Source: Bacillota bacterium (lineage in GTDB: Bacteria > Bacillota > UBA5301 > JAMCQP01). Taken from it: 52,741 bases of DNA. The position numbers and the translations under genes are program-made. Every line of letters begins with the position of its first letter. The stretch's first letter is position 1. Below are positions 27,701-34,576 of the stretch, in pieces. Where the stretch lies: assembly GCA_023381695.1 (NCBI GenBank), contig JAMCQP010000082.1, positions 1 through 52,741 of the forward strand. The letters are read 5' to 3'. The notes under the pieces were generated by a model. It saw nothing but the letters and a program-made list of their open reading frames with translations. It was not told where the DNA came from and searched no databases.

Positions 27701-27854
27701 TGTCCAAGGTATCTCCCTTTACATTAACACTTGTTGCATCTCCAAGAGCGGCACTGGCTGGGATAGGAGTAGTCACAAGTAAAAAAGGCAAAATTAATGT
27801 GAATAACAATATAAATAATATTATTCTTGAAGTTATTTTTTTAAATTTTGTCAT
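24759..27854 (-). CDS. Secreted glycoside hydrolase family 31 enzyme with CBM35-like and CBM20 modules
   Basis: A 1031-aa secreted enzyme. Signal peptide ends near PIPASA. The GH31 catalytic domain covers about residues 40-770; the nucleophile is probably Asp406 in GWWNDEADD and the acid/base Asp458 in MWSGDIDTGF. A CBM35-like module follows (YKYEAENASLSGGASVN, about 800-930), then a CBM20 starch-binding module at the end (FIVHNATTNWGQNVYISG...). This layout is known from bacterial alpha-glucosyltransferases and alpha-glucosidases acting on starch-derived glucans. An alpha-xylosidase is also possible given the xylose-type transporter upstream. The gene is visibly more A+T-rich than its neighbours, suggesting recent transfer. 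Start has GGGAGG 8 nt upstream. Confidence 0.9.
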   Translation of the reverse strand: MTKFKKITSRIILFILLFTLILPFLLVTTPIPASAALGDATSVNVKGDTLDISVGADKVLVQVIQDDTIKVDYQPGGASSPDTQIIDPQKTWGPVGANIGTALNPMVITTSKMKVKINKTPLRISVYDANDNLLIREQDAEGVYNDGVRFNHNTGDNFYGIGGYNAWDNSAAKILRNNGGSVYAGAQGHAGAPFVWSNKGYGVLVDSDGGSFTIDSTRLEYSGVSKTDIEYYVMVGSPADNMSSLAEISGKPPMFPKWGMGFTNTEWGINQTELTDIVNTYRQKNIPIDNFVMDFDWKAWGEDNYGEWRWNTTKFPDGPSGALKSLMDSKGIKLSGIMKPRIHVNTVQGQYATNNGFWWPGKQPYTDYFSGQQVNDLNFAIPAARTWYFDHIKDSFNTGIIGWWNDEADDGYDNWQFMNMQKALYEGQRAYVNQRVWSINRNFYLGAQRYAYGMWSGDIDTGFASMANQRDRMLSAINLGEVKWGMDTGGFNGGDPTPENYARWMQFSAFTPIFRVHGQQNLQRQPWVFGTQAETVSKDVMQLRYKLIPYVYAYERKAYESGVGLVKPLVYDYPNDPNVANYTDGWMFGDWLYVAPVVDQGQTSKSVYLPAGTWIDYFKGTVYNGGQTINYSVNSSTWTDIPLFIKKGAVIPSQDLMNYVGEFPVSTVYVDVFPDTAQTSFNYYDDDEMAYNYEDGVYFKQTMTTKDNGDHATFNVYSKTGTFTPALQNYIVKMHGRNTTGVTIDGAAATRYADYAALTSASGQGWATGSDIFGAVTYVKIAAGTAKNVVVTGGAAPPPLPPYKYEAENASLSGGASVNTNHAGYSGTGFVDGYWNAGAATTFTVNVPSAGDYDVTLRYANATGSNKTISIFVNNIKLRQTTLSNLANWDTWADKVETIPLNAGVNTISYKYDTGDTGNVNLDYILVPGGTAPKIPVTFIVHNATTNWGQNVYISGNITELGNWDTSLAAGPASNPNYPTWELTVDLPAGTPIQFKAIKKDGSSVVWEGGGNHQYTVPTSGSGSVEWTWVN

Positions 27855-27894
27855 TTAATGTTCCTCCCTTTCGGTTTTATTCTTACTCGGGGTG

Positions 27895-29100
27895 TTACCT
27901 CCCCTTATTGGTGCTCAGGTCAACCCACACGGCCAGTACCAGTACCAGGCCCTTGACGATGGTCAGCAGGGAATAGTCGACGTTCATCAGGCTCATGCCG
28001 TTGTCGATGGTAGCCATCACCAGGGCGCCGATGATCGCTCCCGGAATGGTGCCCTGCCCGCCGAGGGTGCTGGTACCGCCGATGATGGCCGCCGCGATGG
28101 CGTCGAGTTCGAACATGTTCCCCGCGCTGGTGGTCGCCGCGTCCAGCCTGGAAGTCAGCACGATGCCGGCGAGAGCCGTCAAAAGACCCATGATCAAAAA
28201 GATGATCATGTTTGTCTTCTTGACATTGATGCCTGAAAGCACCGCCGCTTCCCTGTTGCCTCCCACGGCGTAGACGTGCCGGCCGAAGGTGGTGTTGCCG
28301 GCGACAAAAGCCATCAGCAGCACGAGGGAAAGCACGATCACGACGGGGATGGGGATGCCTTTGTACGCCAGCATCACGCCCACAAACAGGGTAAGCAGGA
28401 CGAGGATGCCCGCGATTTTCAGGCCCTCCAGCGCCCACGGGAGTACCTCCAGCCCGTATTTCTGACGCGACCGCCGGTTGCGCAGTTGCAGCAGCAAATA
28501 GATCACGCCGCCCGCTATGCCTAGCGCCAGACTGTATACCGGCGGGACGTAACCCTGCCCGATCAGCTTGAAACTATCCCGCATGGGCGAAATGGTGATT
28601 CCTTTTGTAATCAATAAAATGCCGCCCCTGAACACCAGCATGGAACTCAGGGTGACGATAAAGGCCGGCACTCCCCGGAACGCAATCCAGAATGCCTGCC
28701 ACCCGCCGATGGCCAGCCCCACCAGCAACGTCGCAAGAATGGCGGGCAGCGTACCCCAGTGATGCGTTACCTGGAGGATGGCGGCCACGGCCCCGGTAAA
28801 GCCCGCCACGGAGCCCACAGAAAGGTCGATGTGCCCGGCCACGATCACCAGCACCATGCCGACGGCAAGGATGCCGGTGATGGACATCTGCCGCGCCAGC
28901 ATGGAGAGGTTCCTGGCTGACAGGAAACTCCCGTCGGTCAAGATGGAAAAGGTCACCCAGATGGCCACCAGGGCGATGATCATGGTATATGAACGCACGT
29001 CCAGCCTAAACCGCAACTTTTTCTTCTCGTGTCCCGCCGCTGGCGCCCTTAGCGCCGCTCCAGCCTCGCTCTCCATGTTGATAAGCTTATTAAGCGACAT
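27895..29100 (-). CDS. xylH: Xylose-type sugar ABC transporter permease
   Basis: A 401-aa inner-membrane permease of the BPD_transp_2 family with about 10-12 hydrophobic segments; GHIDLSVGSVAGF and GNTTFGRHVYAVGGN are the typical signature loops, and the C-terminal part has TSTLGGQGTIPG. The start overlaps the end of the ATPase gene by 11 nt. It would form the membrane channel with the ATPase at 29090 and binding protein at 30697. Substrate is inferred from XylF similarity. Confidence 0.92.
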   Translation of the reverse strand: MSLNKLINMESEAGAALRAPAAGHEKKKLRFRLDVRSYTMIIALVAIWVTFSILTDGSFLSARNLSMLARQMSITGILAVGMVLVIVAGHIDLSVGSVAGFTGAVAAILQVTHHWGTLPAILATLLVGLAIGGWQAFWIAFRGVPAFIVTLSSMLVFRGGILLITKGITISPMRDSFKLIGQGYVPPVYSLALGIAGGVIYLLLQLRNRRSRQKYGLEVLPWALEGLKIAGILVLLTLFVGVMLAYKGIPIPVVIVLSLVLLMAFVAGNTTFGRHVYAVGGNREAAVLSGINVKKTNMIIFLIMGLLTALAGIVLTSRLDAATTSAGNMFELDAIAAAIIGGTSTLGGQGTIPGAIIGALVMATIDNGMSLMNVDYSLLTIVKGLVLVLAVWVDLSTNKGR

Positions 29101-30619
29101 AGTGATTACCCCCGGCCATTGCTGACATGATTATTTCCTGGTCCGCTTCCTCCCGTTGAAACTCGCCGCTGATTTTGCCCTCGTGCATCACCAGGATCCG
29201 GTCACTCATGCCCAGGATCTCCGGCAGTTCGGAGGAGATCATGATCACGCATACTCCCTGCTTCACCAGGTCGTGCATGATGTTGTAGATCTCGAATTTC
29301 GCTCCCACGTCGATGCCTCTGGTGGGTTCGTCCATGATCAGCACCCTGGGATTAGCCATCAGCCACTTGGCCAGCACCACCTTCTGCTGGTTGCCCCCGC
29401 TCAAATTGGCCACCCGTTGGGCCAGCGAAGGAGTTTTGATCCGCAATTCCCTGGTGAACCTTTGAGCATGTTTTACCTTCTCGTTGTTGTTGATCACCCC
29501 CAGCCTGGAAATCGCCGGGTAGTTGGGCAGAGCGATGTTTTCCTGCACATCCATCATCAGCACCAGGCCGTACCGCTTCCTGTCCTCGGACAGGTAAGCT
29601 ATCCCGTGATTGATGGCGTCAAGGGGACTGTCAATGGTTACCTGCCGGCCCTCAACCAGGATTTCACCTTCCTTTTTGCCGGTGAAGGCCCCGAAGATGG
29701 CGGTGGCAAGTTCCGTCCTCCCGGCGCCCATCAGGCCCGCGATGCCGAGAATCTCGCCCTGACGCGCCTGAAAACTCACGTTATCGACTTTTTTACCTCC
29801 GGGCACTTCCTCGTCCAACAGTGTAAAGTTTTTGACCTCCAGCACCACGTCACCCGGCACGTGTTGCGCCACGGGAAACCGCTGGGTGAGTTCCCTGCCC
29901 ACCATTAGCGAGATCACCCGGTCTTCCGTCAGGTTTTTCGCCTCGTCCGTGCAGACTGTCTTCCCGTCCCTCAAAATGGTGATGGAGTCCGCGATCTTGA
30001 AAACTTCCTCCAGTTTGTGTGAGATATAGATACAGGTGACGCCCTTGTCTCTCAACCTCCTCAGGATATTGAGCAGGTGCTCCGTTTCGCTTTCCGTCAA
30101 CGCCGAGGTCGGCTCATCCAGGATCAGGATGCGGGCGTTTTTGGACAGTGCCTTGGCGATCTCCACCATTTGCTGGTAGCCGATGCCCAGGTTGATCACC
30201 TTTGTGTAGGTATTGACGTCAATATTCAACTCGGCCAACAGGTTCCGGGATTCCGCATACACTTTGTTCCAGTTGACCACGCCGTTTTTTGCCGGCTCAT
30301 CCCCGAGAAAAATGTTCTCGCCCACCGTCATGTACTTGACTAACGCCAGTTCCTGGTAAATTATAGCTGTTCCTGCCTGCTCGCTGTCTTTGATCCGGTA
30401 AAAGCGTTTGACTTCACCATTGATCAGGATCTCCCCCTGATAAGTCCCATAGGGGTGAACGCCGCTCAAGATCTTCATCAGCGTCGACTTGCCCGCCCCG
30501 TTTTCCCCGCACAGGGCGTGGATCTCCCCGGGTTTTACCTGCAGGTTGACGTCGTCCAGGGCTTTGATGCCGGGAAATTCCTTCGTGATGTTCCGCATCT
30601 CCAGGATATAACCGCTCAT
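29090..30619 (-). CDS. xylG: Xylose-type sugar ABC transporter, double ATPase
   Basis: A 509-aa protein with two ATP-binding cassettes. The first has Walker A GENGAGKST and Walker B ILILDEPTSALTES; the second has the degenerate Walker A GLMGAGRTEL, signature LSGGNQQKV and Walker B VLIMDEPTRGIDVG, as in XylG/RbsA/MglA proteins. Start 30619 (MSGYILEMRNITKEFPG) is chosen by family alignment, with AAGGGCGG upstream; the frame is open to 30697 but the extension is not family-like. Confidence 0.93.
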   Translation of the reverse strand: MSGYILEMRNITKEFPGIKALDDVNLQVKPGEIHALCGENGAGKSTLMKILSGVHPYGTYQGEILINGEVKRFYRIKDSEQAGTAIIYQELALVKYMTVGENIFLGDEPAKNGVVNWNKVYAESRNLLAELNIDVNTYTKVINLGIGYQQMVEIAKALSKNARILILDEPTSALTESETEHLLNILRRLRDKGVTCIYISHKLEEVFKIADSITILRDGKTVCTDEAKNLTEDRVISLMVGRELTQRFPVAQHVPGDVVLEVKNFTLLDEEVPGGKKVDNVSFQARQGEILGIAGLMGAGRTELATAIFGAFTGKKEGEILVEGRQVTIDSPLDAINHGIAYLSEDRKRYGLVLMMDVQENIALPNYPAISRLGVINNNEKVKHAQRFTRELRIKTPSLAQRVANLSGGNQQKVVLAKWLMANPRVLIMDEPTRGIDVGAKFEIYNIMHDLVKQGVCVIMISSELPEILGMSDRILVMHEGKISGEFQREEADQEIIMSAMAGGNHYVA

Positions 30620-30696
30620 GACATCATGCACCGCCCTTAAGGTAATGATAAGGGAACAGCCAGCCTTAACCGACTGTCCCTTATCAACCCGTTCCA

Positions 30697-31785
30697 CTAA
30701 TTGCCGTAAACGTCCTGCCGCTTGAACCAGCCGCTGTCAACCAATTTCGCGTCCACGTTGTCTTTGGTGATGACCACGGGGTCCAGCAAGATGGACGGTA
30801 CGTCTAGCTTAGCATTGTTCACCGCCCCGTTGACGTCGCCCAAGCCCTTGACTTCTGTACCTTTAGCCAGCTCGACCGCCATTTCAGCCGCTTTTTTGGC
30901 CAGATCCCGGACGTCTTTAAAGACGGTCATGGACTGGGTACCCTGGACAATCCTCTTGATGGCCGCCAGCTCGGCGTCCTGGCCCGTGATGGGCACCTTC
31001 CCCGCCAGCCCCTGGGCCGCCAGGGCCTGGATGATGCCGCCCGCCGTACCGTCATTGGGCGCCAGGATGGCATCGACCTTGTTCTTGTTGGCAGTCAGCG
31101 CGTTTTCAGCCAGTTTCAGCGCTTCTTCCGGCTGCCAGTCCTTGACGGCCTGGTCGAACACGATCTTGATGTCACCCTTGTCCGCCAGGGATTTAATGTA
31201 TTTCATGGCACCTTTCTTAAACAGGGTGGCGTTATTGTCCGTGGGCGCTCCGGCGAATACGTAGTAGGTTCCCCTGGGCACCAGGTTCGTGATGAATTTC
31301 CCCTGCAGTTCCCCTACTCTCTCGTTATCGAAAGAAATGTACAGGTCCACGTCGGAGTTCTTGATCAGCCTGTCGTAGGAGATCACCTTGATACCCGCGT
31401 CGTGGGCCGCTTTAACCATCGCCGCCGCCGACTCCGCGTTCTGCGGGTCCAGCACCAGGACATCGATTCCCTGGGTGATCAAATTTTCCACCTGGCTGTT
31501 CTGCAGGTTCTCGTCGTTGTTGGCCGCCTGCACCAGCACTTCGGCCCCCTTAGCCTCCGCCGCCTTGACAAATTCATCCCTGTCCCGCTGGTATCTCTCT
31601 TCCCTCAGGGTAGGCAGCGAAAAGCCGATTTTTAATTTGCCGTCGTCCTGCTTGACCTGCTGCCCGCCGACGGGGGTCTCCTGCCTGGCGGGGCTTGTCT
31701 TCTTGAAAATCGAGTAACCCGCCAGGAGTCCCAGTACCAGGGTCAATGCAACCGCCGGGATCAGAACCTTTTTGATGCTTGCCAT
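30697..31785 (-). CDS. xylF: D-xylose-type ABC transporter substrate-binding protein
   Basis: A 362-aa extracytoplasmic binding protein. The N-terminal hydrophobic segment (VLIPAVALTLVLGLLAGYSI) lacks a lipobox Cys, so it is either a signal peptide or an anchor. The core has XylF signatures: IGFSLPTLREERYQRDRDEF, VQAANNDENLQNSQ, VISYDRLIKNSDVDLYISF, ILAPNDGTAGGIIQ and ITGQDAELAAIKRI. An AAAGGAGG ribosome site precedes it. First gene of the leftward xylFGH operon. Confidence 0.92.
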   Translation of the reverse strand: MASIKKVLIPAVALTLVLGLLAGYSIFKKTSPARQETPVGGQQVKQDDGKLKIGFSLPTLREERYQRDRDEFVKAAEAKGAEVLVQAANNDENLQNSQVENLITQGIDVLVLDPQNAESAAAMVKAAHDAGIKVISYDRLIKNSDVDLYISFDNERVGELQGKFITNLVPRGTYYVFAGAPTDNNATLFKKGAMKYIKSLADKGDIKIVFDQAVKDWQPEEALKLAENALTANKNKVDAILAPNDGTAGGIIQALAAQGLAGKVPITGQDAELAAIKRIVQGTQSMTVFKDVRDLAKKAAEMAVELAKGTEVKGLGDVNGAVNNAKLDVPSILLDPVVITKDNVDAKLVDSGWFKRQDVYGN

Positions 31786-32103
31786 GATGACGCCTCCTTT
31801 GATATTAAAACTTCAAATAAATTTTACACCGCCTTAACGTTAACAGCACTGGACTGGTTTTTGGCCTGGCGGTACTTTTTTGTCCAATTTGGAAAATCGC
31901 AAAAATACACCGGCCGGGCGGGTATTATTTTGGCGCAAAAAAATACCGGCCGTGGGCAGGCCTGCCAACTCACTTTTTCAGACTGACCGGGCAACCTATA
32001 TGCAGGAGTTTTATGCAGGAGTTTGGCAACCCCCATGGAAATTCACAAATGGCCCTGGCGAGAAGCCGGTTCTCACCCCCTGAGCGTTAAAAGGAGGCAC
32101 AGC
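31786..32103. promoter_or_regulatory. Divergent control region between xylF and the patatin gene
   Basis: A 318-nt non-coding stretch. On the xylF side it has a TAAAAT -10-like box (complement of 31821-31826) and a cre-like site. On the patatin side only the AAAAGGAGG ribosome site (32090-32098) is clear. Confidence 0.45.
31832..31845. promoter_or_regulatory. cre-like catabolite-repression site upstream of xylF
   Basis: CCTTAACGTTAACA matches 12 of 14 positions of the CcpA cre consensus (TGWNANCGNTNWCA). It lies about 47 nt upstream of the xylF start, just upstream of the -10-like box, where CcpA binding would block transcription. Confidence 0.4.
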
Positions 32104-33954
32104 ATGAATTCCCGACAAGCGTTGAAACTCCTCAGTCTTGCTTTCGCACTTCTAATCGCCCTATCATCATTAACCTTTCCCGCCCAGGCCCGGCCCAAGG
32201 TGGCCCTGGTCCTGGGAGGAGGCGCCGCAAGAGGGATCAGCCATATCGGCCTGTTGAAGGCCTTTGAGGAGAACGGGATCCCGGTGGATATCGTGGTGGG
32301 GACCAGCATGGGCAGCATTGTGGGCGGCCTCTATGCCGCCGGCTACTCCCCGGCGGAGATCGAATTTCTGGTCAGAAACACCGATTTCGCCGAACTCTTC
32401 TCCCTCTCCTTTCCACCCAGGGGTGGGTTTGTCAGCACCCGGCGGTTCGAGGCATTTTTGGACAGCTTGCTCGACGGCAAACGTTTTGAAGACTTCCGTC
32501 TTCCTTTCTACGCCGTTATAACCGATCTGGCTGACGGCGAGGAGTTGGCCCTGCATGAAGGGCCCGCGGCACGGGGGATCGTGGCCAGCATGAGCATGCC
32601 GGCGGTCTTCCCTCCCGTGGAGATCGACGGAAAATATTTTGTGGACGGCGGCATGAAGAATGCGGTGCCCGTCAACGTGGCCCGCCAGGCGGGCGCCGAC
32701 GTCGTGATCGGTGTCGACATCACCAAAAAACTTGAGGAGGTCGATTACGACAACATTTTGAACAATCTCCAGCTCACCCTGTACTTTATGATCGACGGCT
32801 ACGTGAAACAAAACGAATCCCAGGCGGATTTAATCGTCGTTCCCGGCGTTCAATACGATTCATACATGGCTTTCAGCAGTGTGGACTACTTCCTCAAAAA
32901 AGGATATGAGGCGGCCAACGGGGCCATGCCCCGGATCAGGCAGATCCTCGCCGCCAAAGATCCGGGATTTGAGTGCACACCGATTCCCAAAAAGGCAACT
33001 GGCGCCACAACGAACTCGGTTTCATTAAAAAAGGCGGATACGGCTTCATTGCAAAAAAAGGTCGCCAGAGCCTACGCCCGGGCGGCGGCCGTTTCCCCCG
33101 ACTTCTCCATTTACCCGATCCTTGAACCTGAACTCGGAACACGGACCAGGCTGTCAGCCGGCATCGGCCTTGGCGGCGGTAAGATGGGGCCATGGACGGC
33201 TTCCTACGACTATCAGTGGGAATTTGCACGGCCGGAGGCGTCGCATCACACCGCCGCGCTGGTTTACAACTTTGGCAAGAAGTTCAAGGCGGAAACCTAT
33301 TTCAAGCAATTCACCAGCGGCAGCGCCATCCGGCCCGCCCGGCAGCTGGCTGCGCAGGCGGGGTTGGGACTGACTTTCCGGGGGAATGCCAACTGGCGGC
33401 TTCAGGGTAACTATGAAGTGCCTGTCGGAACTACATCCGGCGCCGCAGAAACCTATACTTCGGAAAGGGTGGATACGCCGCTCTGGCAGGTTTCAGCAGG
33501 CAAGCAGCAAGTCTTGAGGTGGCCCTGGGCGGCGGAATTTGACCTCCGGGCAGGCCGGCAACGGTTCTCGGATCTCTTTGTCACGCCACCCGCCGGGATT
33601 TCGGAAGAAACATACTCCACCGGTACGGCTGGATTTGCCAGGAGCACCCTCGGCCTGACCTATTCCTTGTCGGAAAGAGGGCTGCCTTTCTGGGAGACGG
33701 GAATCGCCTACCCATACCTTCTGGTGCAGGCGGGAGCGGTCGCCTTTGAAGCCGAAGCAAACGGCGCAAACGGCATAGATAGTGTGGATCCCGCTGCGAA
33801 GGCTGTTTCTGGCGGGATGCGGCAAATGGAGCTTGGCGCCGGCGCCGGGGTCGATATAAAATTGTTCGGGTTGTACCCCTTCAAGGCCCGGCTCCTGGCG
33901 GAAACGGTTCCCGGCGCCGGCCAGTGGTCGTGGTCCCTCCATCTTGGCAACTAA
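32104..33954 (+). CDS. Patatin-like phospholipase with C-terminal beta-barrel-like domain
   Basis: A 616-aa exported protein. Signal peptide ends at FPAQA. The patatin domain (about 30-290) has the oxyanion loop GGGAARG, nucleophile serine in GTSMG, and catalytic Asp in FVDGGMKN. The C-terminal 250 residues alternate polar and hydrophobic residues with many Gly/aromatic positions (LSAGIGLGGG, AALVYNFGKKF, RLQGNYEVPVG, WSWSLHLGN), the look of outer-membrane beta-strands. Patatin plus barrel proteins (PlpD-like, FplA-like) are known in diderms. If right, the organism has an outer membrane. Start 32104 is chosen for AAAAGGAGG; the frame is open from 32023. Confidence 0.82.
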   Translation: MNSRQALKLLSLAFALLIALSSLTFPAQARPKVALVLGGGAARGISHIGLLKAFEENGIPVDIVVGTSMGSIVGGLYAAGYSPAEIEFLVRNTDFAELFSLSFPPRGGFVSTRRFEAFLDSLLDGKRFEDFRLPFYAVITDLADGEELALHEGPAARGIVASMSMPAVFPPVEIDGKYFVDGGMKNAVPVNVARQAGADVVIGVDITKKLEEVDYDNILNNLQLTLYFMIDGYVKQNESQADLIVVPGVQYDSYMAFSSVDYFLKKGYEAANGAMPRIRQILAAKDPGFECTPIPKKATGATTNSVSLKKADTASLQKKVARAYARAAAVSPDFSIYPILEPELGTRTRLSAGIGLGGGKMGPWTASYDYQWEFARPEASHHTAALVYNFGKKFKAETYFKQFTSGSAIRPARQLAAQAGLGLTFRGNANWRLQGNYEVPVGTTSGAAETYTSERVDTPLWQVSAGKQQVLRWPWAAEFDLRAGRQRFSDLFVTPPAGISEETYSTGTAGFARSTLGLTYSLSERGLPFWETGIAYPYLLVQAGAVAFEAEANGANGIDSVDPAAKAVSGGMRQMELGAGAGVDIKLFGLYPFKARLLAETVPGAGQWSWSLHLGN

Positions 33955-33957
33955 AAC

Positions 33958-33971
33958 ACAATATATATTGT
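33958..33971. promoter_or_regulatory. Perfect palindrome ACAATAT-ATATTGT
   Basis: A 14-bp perfect palindrome immediately upstream of, and overlapping, the -35 region of the zinc-ribbon promoter; a plausible repressor operator. Confidence 0.4.
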
Positions 33972-33987
33972 ATTTTGTGCGAGACTG

Positions 33988-33996
33988 TGATATAAT
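33988..33996 (+). promoter_or_regulatory. Extended -10 promoter of the zinc-ribbon gene
   Basis: TGA-TATAAT: a perfect -10 with TG extension. The -35 (TTGTAT, 33968-33973, 17-nt spacing) is poor, as expected for extended -10 promoters. Transcription would give a leader of about 125 nt. Confidence 0.55.
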
Positions 33997-34128
33997 AAGG
34001 CATCGTCTTCAGGTACGGCTTCGGATTCGGACCATTACATGAGCCTTTGACTTCATCGACCTCCGCCTCTAAGCCGGGCTAAACACGAGACGAATTCAGC
34101 CATCCGGCTAGAAAAGGAGGTTATTCTT

Positions 34129-34428
34129 ATGTACGAGGACAAGACTTTGACTTGTCGGGATTGCGGCCGTGAGTTCACTTTTACCGCCAGTGAGCAAGAG
34201 TTCTTTGCTTCCAAGGGGTTTGAGAATGAACCCTCGCGTTGCCCGGAGTGCCGGGCGGCCCGTAAACAGCAATCTCGCGACAGCCGGGGTTTCGACCGCC
34301 GGCCCAGGGAGATGTACACTGCAACCTGCGCCCGCTGTGGGAAACCCGCTGAGGTTCCCTTCCGTCCGAGCGCGGACAAACCGGTGTACTGCCGGGATTG
34401 CTATCAGCCCAAAGCGGCTCGTTGGTAA
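34129..34428 (+). CDS. Zinc-ribbon protein (two CxxC pairs twice)
   Basis: A 99-aa protein of the small zinc-ribbon type common in Bacillota and Chloroflexota. The first half has CRDC...CPEC (zf-trcl domain), the second CARC...CRDC, each a four-cysteine zinc ribbon. Basic residues between them (RKQQSRDSRGFDRRPRE) suggest nucleic-acid or ribosome contact. Strong AAAAGGAGG upstream and its own terminator mark it as a single, probably well-expressed gene. Function is unknown. Confidence 0.85.
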   Translation: MYEDKTLTCRDCGREFTFTASEQEFFASKGFENEPSRCPECRAARKQQSRDSRGFDRRPREMYTATCARCGKPAEVPFRPSADKPVYCRDCYQPKAARW

Positions 34429-34439
34429 TCGACCCAACC

Positions 34440-34477
34440 AGGGGTGAAGGCTAAGCCTTCACCCCCTTTTATTTTTA
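34440..34477 (+). terminator. Rho-independent terminator of the zinc-ribbon gene
   Basis: GGGGTGAAGGC-TAA-GCCTTCACCCC, an 11-bp perfect stem, followed by CTTTTATTTTT. Confidence 0.92.
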
Positions 34478-34576
34478 CCCGCATGGCTTAACCCGTATAG
34501 CCATTCACGCCACGGCTAATACTTCAAGGAAGAACTCTCTTCGGCTGAAAGAAGAATCTCTTCCCTGGAGGAAACT

